Part shown: positions 59,454 through 64,000 of the stretch, in pieces
How the letters are laid out: each line of letters opens with the position of its first letter
How positions within the stretch are numbered: the first letter of the stretch is position 1
From: Beta vulgaris subsp. vulgaris
Lineage: Eukaryota; Streptophyta; Magnoliopsida; Caryophyllales; Amaranthaceae
Direction: 5' to 3'
Assembly (NCBI RefSeq): GCF_026745355.1
Contig: NC_079210.1
Span: 6,259,972 to 6,323,971, forward strand
Length of the DNA stretch: 64,000 nt
Position numbers and translations under genes: made by a program
The notes under the pieces: model-generated
Databases searched by the model: none
What the model saw: only the letters and a program-made list of their open reading frames with translations
What the model was told of the DNA's origin: nothing

Positions 59454-60511
59454 TCACCACTCATATTTCTTATGTCTACATTGCTCTCCTATATGTCCAA
59501 TACCCTTGCAATCCTCACATATGATTGGTCTGCAGCCATAAAAAACCTTATGTGTCACTCTCAACCAATTCTTATTAGTAAACATCACCTCATCAGGGAA
59601 CGTTTGACCAATGTTCACTTCAATGAGCACACAATCATACTCTAGAAGATCTTTTTGAGTAGTGGCTATGTCAGATTTAATAGGTTTCCCTATCAAACTG
59701 GCTATTTTGTTTAGAGACACCTGACCCCAATATTTGAGAGGGAGACCAGGGAATCTAATTCACGTTGGAACGACTTCTATTGTCTCCTTCATTAAATCCA
59801 ATTCAACATACCATTCCTTCACAATTACTAGCTTTTTGTCATAGAGTATTGGCACAGCTCTATAGCCACTTTCTTTCCCTCCAAATTATGAAATCTCACC
59901 ACAAACACTCCATTAAATCTCATAGCAATTGTCAATACCATATTTCCCCCCAAATTCTCCTAATAAAGCAATTCACAATTCGAAAAGACAATTTCATTCC
60001 CAAAACAAAACACACAATCGCTGGCTCCCAAAAGATTATTTCATCTTTCACATCATCCTAAGTAATAACCACATCAGTTACACTAGCAGAATTAATATTG
60101 ACAGGAATATTAACATTGAGACTAATTCCTTCTTCCCTAAGTCTCTCAAATAGATTTTGGCGCTAAGAATTATTACATGCGTTACTTGCAAGTTGTTGCA
60201 TAGGATGTGGAGACGGATTCACCACATTCCCAGGATACTGCCTTATGGGAGTTCTAATCGACGCTATCCGGTTCGCCATTTGACTTCTCACAGCCTCAAA
60301 ATTTGCCCGATCAAGTTCAGATGCATTAACATCCATCGATGCTACAGAATCATCGTCCTTTTCCTCCTCTGATGTCCAGCTCAGAACCGAACTATCTGGA
60401 ATTTTGTTCACATTCTTAGTCTTCTTCACCTTATTGGATTGAGGTTTCTTCACCACCCACCGGTTGTTTTCCTTTTTGTCCACCGTAGCCTTTCTTCGGA
60501 CCTTTTACCAT
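59454..60511 (-). pseudogene. LINE ORF1 (DUF4283 plus zinc knuckle), frameshifted
   Basis: Starts MVKGPKKGYGGQKGK, shifting frame after about 25 codons into an acidic/Ser-rich N-terminus (DSSVLSWTSEEEKDDD). The DUF4283 region follows, then FPDEVMFTNKNWLRVTHKVF and a CCHC knuckle (CEDCKGIGHIGEQC, near 59480). RNA-binding role by family. Confidence 0.75.
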
Positions 60512-60610
60512 GGCTCCAATAAGTTTCTGAGTTTCAAAATCTAGAAAAACTAAAGAAAAAACGTGACAAATAGTGAATTCTAAAGACAGACTAGAGGTGA
60601 ACCCTAGTTT

Positions 60611-61931
60611 TGATGATGGCAAAGTAACAAAGATACAAACTAAGTAATGAACTAACAAATTGTTAAGTGAATGGATTTTTGCAAGGTATTATTGACAAGA
60701 GCAAAGAAATTACTAAGTCAGAAGAAGAAATCAAGTTTGGATTTTGAAAACTTAGTGAAAATGCTCAAGGAACAAATACTCGAATGCGTTGGAACAAGAG
60801 GACCAAAGTAATGCTTGTTGCTTCTAGTTCCAATGTAAAGGAACGAGTAAGAATTGGTAAGAAATTGTGGCAATTTAAAAAGAGAATGAGTGTATGTTCC
60901 TTTGAGAGGAACATACAAACTAGCACTTTCATGTTAAGTTAAAGGAACTAACAGTTAAAAGGAACTATACATAGGTTGAAGCTGTACAACGTTTAATATA
61001 TGACGCTTGACTGTTTTATGCCTAGATTCTAGGAAACAATTTTAATTTAGTAAAAATTCGATTTTAAGAAAAATCTTTTTTAGAAAAAGATTTTATTTTT
61101 ATTAAATAATTAGAATCCTTTTTCGGTTTCAACGAAAATATTTTTAAAGATACTATTTTATAAAAGGATTTAAATTTAGTTTTCTTGATTAATAATATTT
61201 GTTAATTAAATCATATTTTGGTTACTATTTAAGTGGTTGCTAAAATAAAGGAAATAGTATTAATCCTAACACACGTTTATGTTAGATCATAGAGATCATG
61301 AGTATTAAAAAGGAACGTTTTTCTCTAATTGAGGAACATCATGGGAAAATGTTTTTACCACTAACACATGTTTTAGTCCAACATTCTAAGTTATAACTGC
61401 TATAAATACTTGTGTCTAATTAAGTTCCAATTTGTGTCTGACCAAGTGATTTAATGAGTTAAAGTAAGCAAAGTGTAAGTGCCTTCATTCTCTTATAAAA
61501 GGCACTTGTTCTTTGCCTTCTTACTCTAATTCCACTAAGTTTATCAATCATTATATTTTGGTTTGGGGTAAGGGGATTTTGAGTGAAGTCCTTTAAGAGA
61601 TAAAGTTTTGAGTAAAGCGAGAAAACTTCAAGTGAAGTTGAGAGGAACAACTATTAATGGAACAGTTGTTCAGGAACTCAAGATGTGGCCCGTGAGTAGA
61701 ATTAGGTTGTAACAAAGTTGTTTGGCCTAATAGTGAAAGTGTTATGCTTAAAATCCCTAGTGGTCGAGGTTGCTTCTTCTTGTTGGGCCCAAGAAGATTT
61801 TCCTCGTAAAAGTCCCTTGTGTTCCTTTAGCTTGTTTCTTTGTTTAAGTTTTATAATTTTGCAAAAAGTTACGTTTATTTTCTACAAATACAATTCACCC
61901 CCCATCTTGTATTATTCCTAGTGAAATAACA
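60611..61931 (+). mobile_element. Sirevirus-like (Ty1-copia) LTR
   Basis: Starts TGATGATGGCAAAGTAACA and ends near AATTCACCCCCCATCTTG...GAAATAACA. It contains TCTTGTTGGGCCCAAGAAGA followed by TTTTCCTCGTAAAAGTCCC, as in the copies at 3993 and 4395. No coding region, and flanking bases do not form a matching 5-bp TSD, so it is a remnant rather than a clean solo LTR. Confidence 0.6.
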
Positions 61932-61979
61932 CTATAAAAAAAGTATTTTTAGTTCTCAAAGCTTATTGTTTCCCTCTAT

Positions 61980-62990
61980 CAATGGGTCTAAACTGTAATG
62001 TATATCTCTTATTATATGAGTTATGGTTTTTAGGTAGATAGTTACAATTTTTGTCGTAATATATGTTTTGAGTAAGTAGTTATTGTTTTCTGGTAATTAG
62101 CTACCGTTTTCAGGTAAATAGTTATGGTTGTGTCGTTATGGGTATATAGTTATATTTGTAAGAAAAATAGTTATGGCTTTTAGTTATTAGTAATTGTTTA
62201 CACGTTATTAGTTATATTTTTCATGTTATTAGTTATAGTTTTTGGTACTAGGCTAATAGTTATATATCTAAAGTCTAAGGTTAATAGTTATAGTTTTCGT
62301 TATTAGTAATAGTTCACACTTATTAGTTATAGTTTTTATTTTTGGAAAATTTGTCAAGAATAAGTCAACCTTTGCGTTGACCGCTTTTGACAAGTCAACC
62401 TTCATTTATTCCAGTAGCAAGTAAAGCTTGTACATGAATTAGCTTTTAACGAGTTTTTTTACTTATGACCTGAATAACCCCTACAATTTTGTTCAGTTTT
62501 AAGTTTCTCACGGAACTTTTATAAAATTCAAGCAGTGCAAATATGTTCTAGAGAACAATTTAATGAGTTCTAGAATACACACCTGTTAAAACTGAACAAA
62601 ATTGTAGGGGTTGTTCAGGTCATAAGTAAAAAAACTTGTTAAAAGCTAATTCATGTACAAGCTTTACTTGCTACTGGAATAAATGAAGGTTGACTTGTTA
62701 AAAGCGGTCAACGCAAAGGTTGACTTATTCTTGACAATTTTTCCTTTATTTTATTAGTTATAGTTTTCGAGATAAAATATGGTCTTGGGTGGGTATAAAA
62801 TAGTTATAGCTTGCTTGTTATTTGTCATGGTTTTGGGTTAATAGTTATTGTTTTGGATTGTTAGTTATAGGTTTAGATAAAAAAGTTGTTGTGTTTGGGC
62901 TATGATTATGATGGTTTGGTTGATGTTATGGATTATTGGCTAATAGTTATGCATTTTAGTTTATTAGTTAAGATATTTTCATCAAATAGT
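61980..62990 (+). repeat. Minisatellite of TAGTTATGGTTTT-type units, split by a foldback element
   Basis: Dozens of short units ending in TTAGTTATAG / ATAGTTATGG with ~15-35-bp spacing occur on both sides of the insertion at 62344-62744. Confidence 0.8.
62344..62744. mobile_element. Foldback / Mutator-like MITE (401 bp)
   Basis: Arms of about 165 bp pair (GGAAAATTTGTCAAGAATAA... with ...TTATTCTTGACAATTTTTCC). Flanks TTTATTTTT (62335-62343) and TTTATTTTA (62745-62753) match at 8 of 9. Confidence 0.85.
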
Positions 62991-63203
62991 TATTGCACAA
63001 TTTTTGCAATTTGTTAACATTATATATTTTAGTTAAATTGCACTATTAGACCATAATTAAATGTGTCTGAATCATCAACACTCTCACATTAGTCTTAATA
63101 TGAGACAGTTTCTTCAAAGATTTTACTGGTTTTTTCTCAGGGAAAGTCTCTTACTAATTATTTGTTATGTTCATAGTAAGAAACTCTAACATGAACATGC
63201 ATA
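62991..63203. other. AT-rich spacer, no gene seen
   Basis: No ORF or terminus. Confidence 0.35.
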
Positions 63204-63414
63204 TCTATACTAATATATATTAAAAGGTAAGAATTGAACATGCGACCATTGAGTTGTAAAGTAGAAGTTTTACCATCTCAATCAGCTATTATATACACTA
63301 ATTACTCCCCATAATAAATATATATAACAAACTAATTTGAAATAATTATGAGCTCAAAACATAGCAATATTATTCAAAATAAAAACTCAGGGAATTGCCC
63401 GAGCTACACACTAA
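63204..63414 (+). mobile_element. Non-autonomous Helitron (211 bp), diverged
   Basis: TCTATACTAATATATATTAA start after A; imperfect hairpin CTCAGGGAATTGCCCGAG; ends CTAA before T. Shorter and diverged from the 263-bp pair. Confidence 0.65.
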
Positions 63415-63581
63415 TTCATCATATTATAACTTGATACTACCGGTAATGGACGATGATGAATTTCCTTGACATTATGTTATTGAAAACCGAATGTATAACA
63501 ATTACTATGGACGTTCATGTAGAATTTTACTCAAAAAATTATATATATAATGATTATTACATATATTAATACCACCACATA

Positions 63582-63801
63582 CTATTCCGTCCCTAGATAG
63601 AGTGTTCATTTCTTTTGGGCACAAGTATTAAGAAGAAATCATGTGTAGGACCTTAGTTGTATCAAATCATAATTAAATGTAGAAGTTGGTACACTCTTTA
63701 TGAATTGTCTATTAAGTCGAGAGAATGTGGGACATATGGGAAATGGGAATTATATGCGTGATACTGAAATTAGGGCACTTTATTTAGGGACAGAGGGAGT
63801 A
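63582..63801. mobile_element. Stowaway MITE (220 bp)
   Basis: CTATTCCGTCCCTAGATAGA and TTTATTTAGGGACAGAGGGAG (63801) with flanking TA. Confidence 0.8.
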
Positions 63802-63802
63802 T

Positions 63803-63926
63803 TATAAAAATTGGAAGCAAAATAATATTTTAATTGGTGGACCCGTACCAAATAAGGAAATGGCAAATCTATTTGGGACATACATAAATGAAAAAATGGA
63901 CAATGTATTTAGGGATGGAAGGAGTA
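63803..63926. mobile_element. Right half of another Stowaway MITE
   Basis: Ends GTATTTAGGGATGGAAGGAG then TA; the left end is missing or overlaps the previous copy. Confidence 0.5.
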
Positions 63927-64000
63927 TTAGTTATCAAATTGGTCGTTAGTGATTTCCACACTTCAAATTAAACCACTTATTACTTTTAATTATTTATATA

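Larger units (their letters stand above)
55625..60597 (-). mobile_element. L1-type LINE, full-length but decayed (~5 kb)
   Basis: The poly(A) tail reads as an 8-T run at 55625-55632; the 5' end lies near 60597. Likely target duplication: TGAACCATAG (55615-55624) and TGAACCCTAG (60598-60607), extending into T's. ORF1 starts at 60511, ORF2 at 59154. The left duplication abuts the solo LTR and the right abuts a Sirevirus-like LTR. Confidence 0.85.

Overview
This is nuclear DNA of a flowering plant, almost certainly a eudicot. It is AT-rich, its genes have GT-AG introns, and it is dominated by plant transposons: CACTA, hAT, Mutator-like, Stowaway and Tourist MITEs, Helitrons, L1-type LINEs, and copia and gypsy LTRs. 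I cannot name the species from sequence alone; a Caryophyllales genome is a guess. No bacterial or organellar genes, CRISPR array, rRNA or intact tRNA were seen.

Only two host genes can be supported. One is the 5' part of an F-box gene on the minus strand at the left edge (1-317, one intron). The other is a complete, intronless-CDS J-domain (DnaJ) protein with a C-terminal DUF3444 domain on the minus strand (44959-47013), with an apparent 5'-UTR intron and MITE-rich flanks.

Layout. 2.2-4.6 kb: Sirevirus-like LTR debris. 5.1-6.5 kb: a copia LTR, primer-binding site and gag fragment fused to a LINE RNase H tail. 6.66-8.94 kb: a decayed hAT transposase carrying a Tourist-like MITE. 9.3-27.1 kb: one degenerate L1-type LINE (minus strand) split by a CACTA-like fragment in its RT domain and by a nest in its endonuclease domain. 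That nest is a small CACTA element (12833-25487) into which an 11.3-kb autonomous-type CACTA element (14005-25298, AAC target duplication) has inserted. The inner CACTA encodes a TNPD/TNP2 transposase and a TNPA-like gene that ends in a Ulp1-type cysteine protease. Two large introns of its coding region hold arrays of the same ~168-bp repeat, one beside a ~480-bp poly-G tract. 27.5-34.5 kb: hAT MITEs and three long-inverted-repeat Mutator-like elements, partly nested. 34.9-44.5 kb: AT-rich repeats, Helitron ends, a 5'-truncated LINE tail with a perfect target duplication, and several Stowaway MITEs. 48-53 kb: intergenic DNA with a SINE, a Mutator MITE, a Helitron and a Stowaway. 53.1-55.6 kb: a solo LTR with a perfect 5-bp duplication. 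55.6-60.6 kb: a second full-length but decayed LINE. 60.6-64 kb: a Sirevirus-like LTR, a minisatellite split by a foldback element, a Helitron and Stowaways.

The mobile genes would act only within their own elements: TNPD and TNPA for CACTA excision, ORF1 and ORF2 for LINE retrotransposition. Most are broken. In the inner CACTA transposase every frame break I can place is a one-base length change in a homopolymer, so sequencing error is a live alternative to decay. I found no convincing novel defence or metabolic system. The most interesting objects are the nested CACTA pair, the transposon-borne Ulp1 protease with a complete catalytic triad, and a pair of 263-bp Helitrons carrying tRNA-like promoter boxes.
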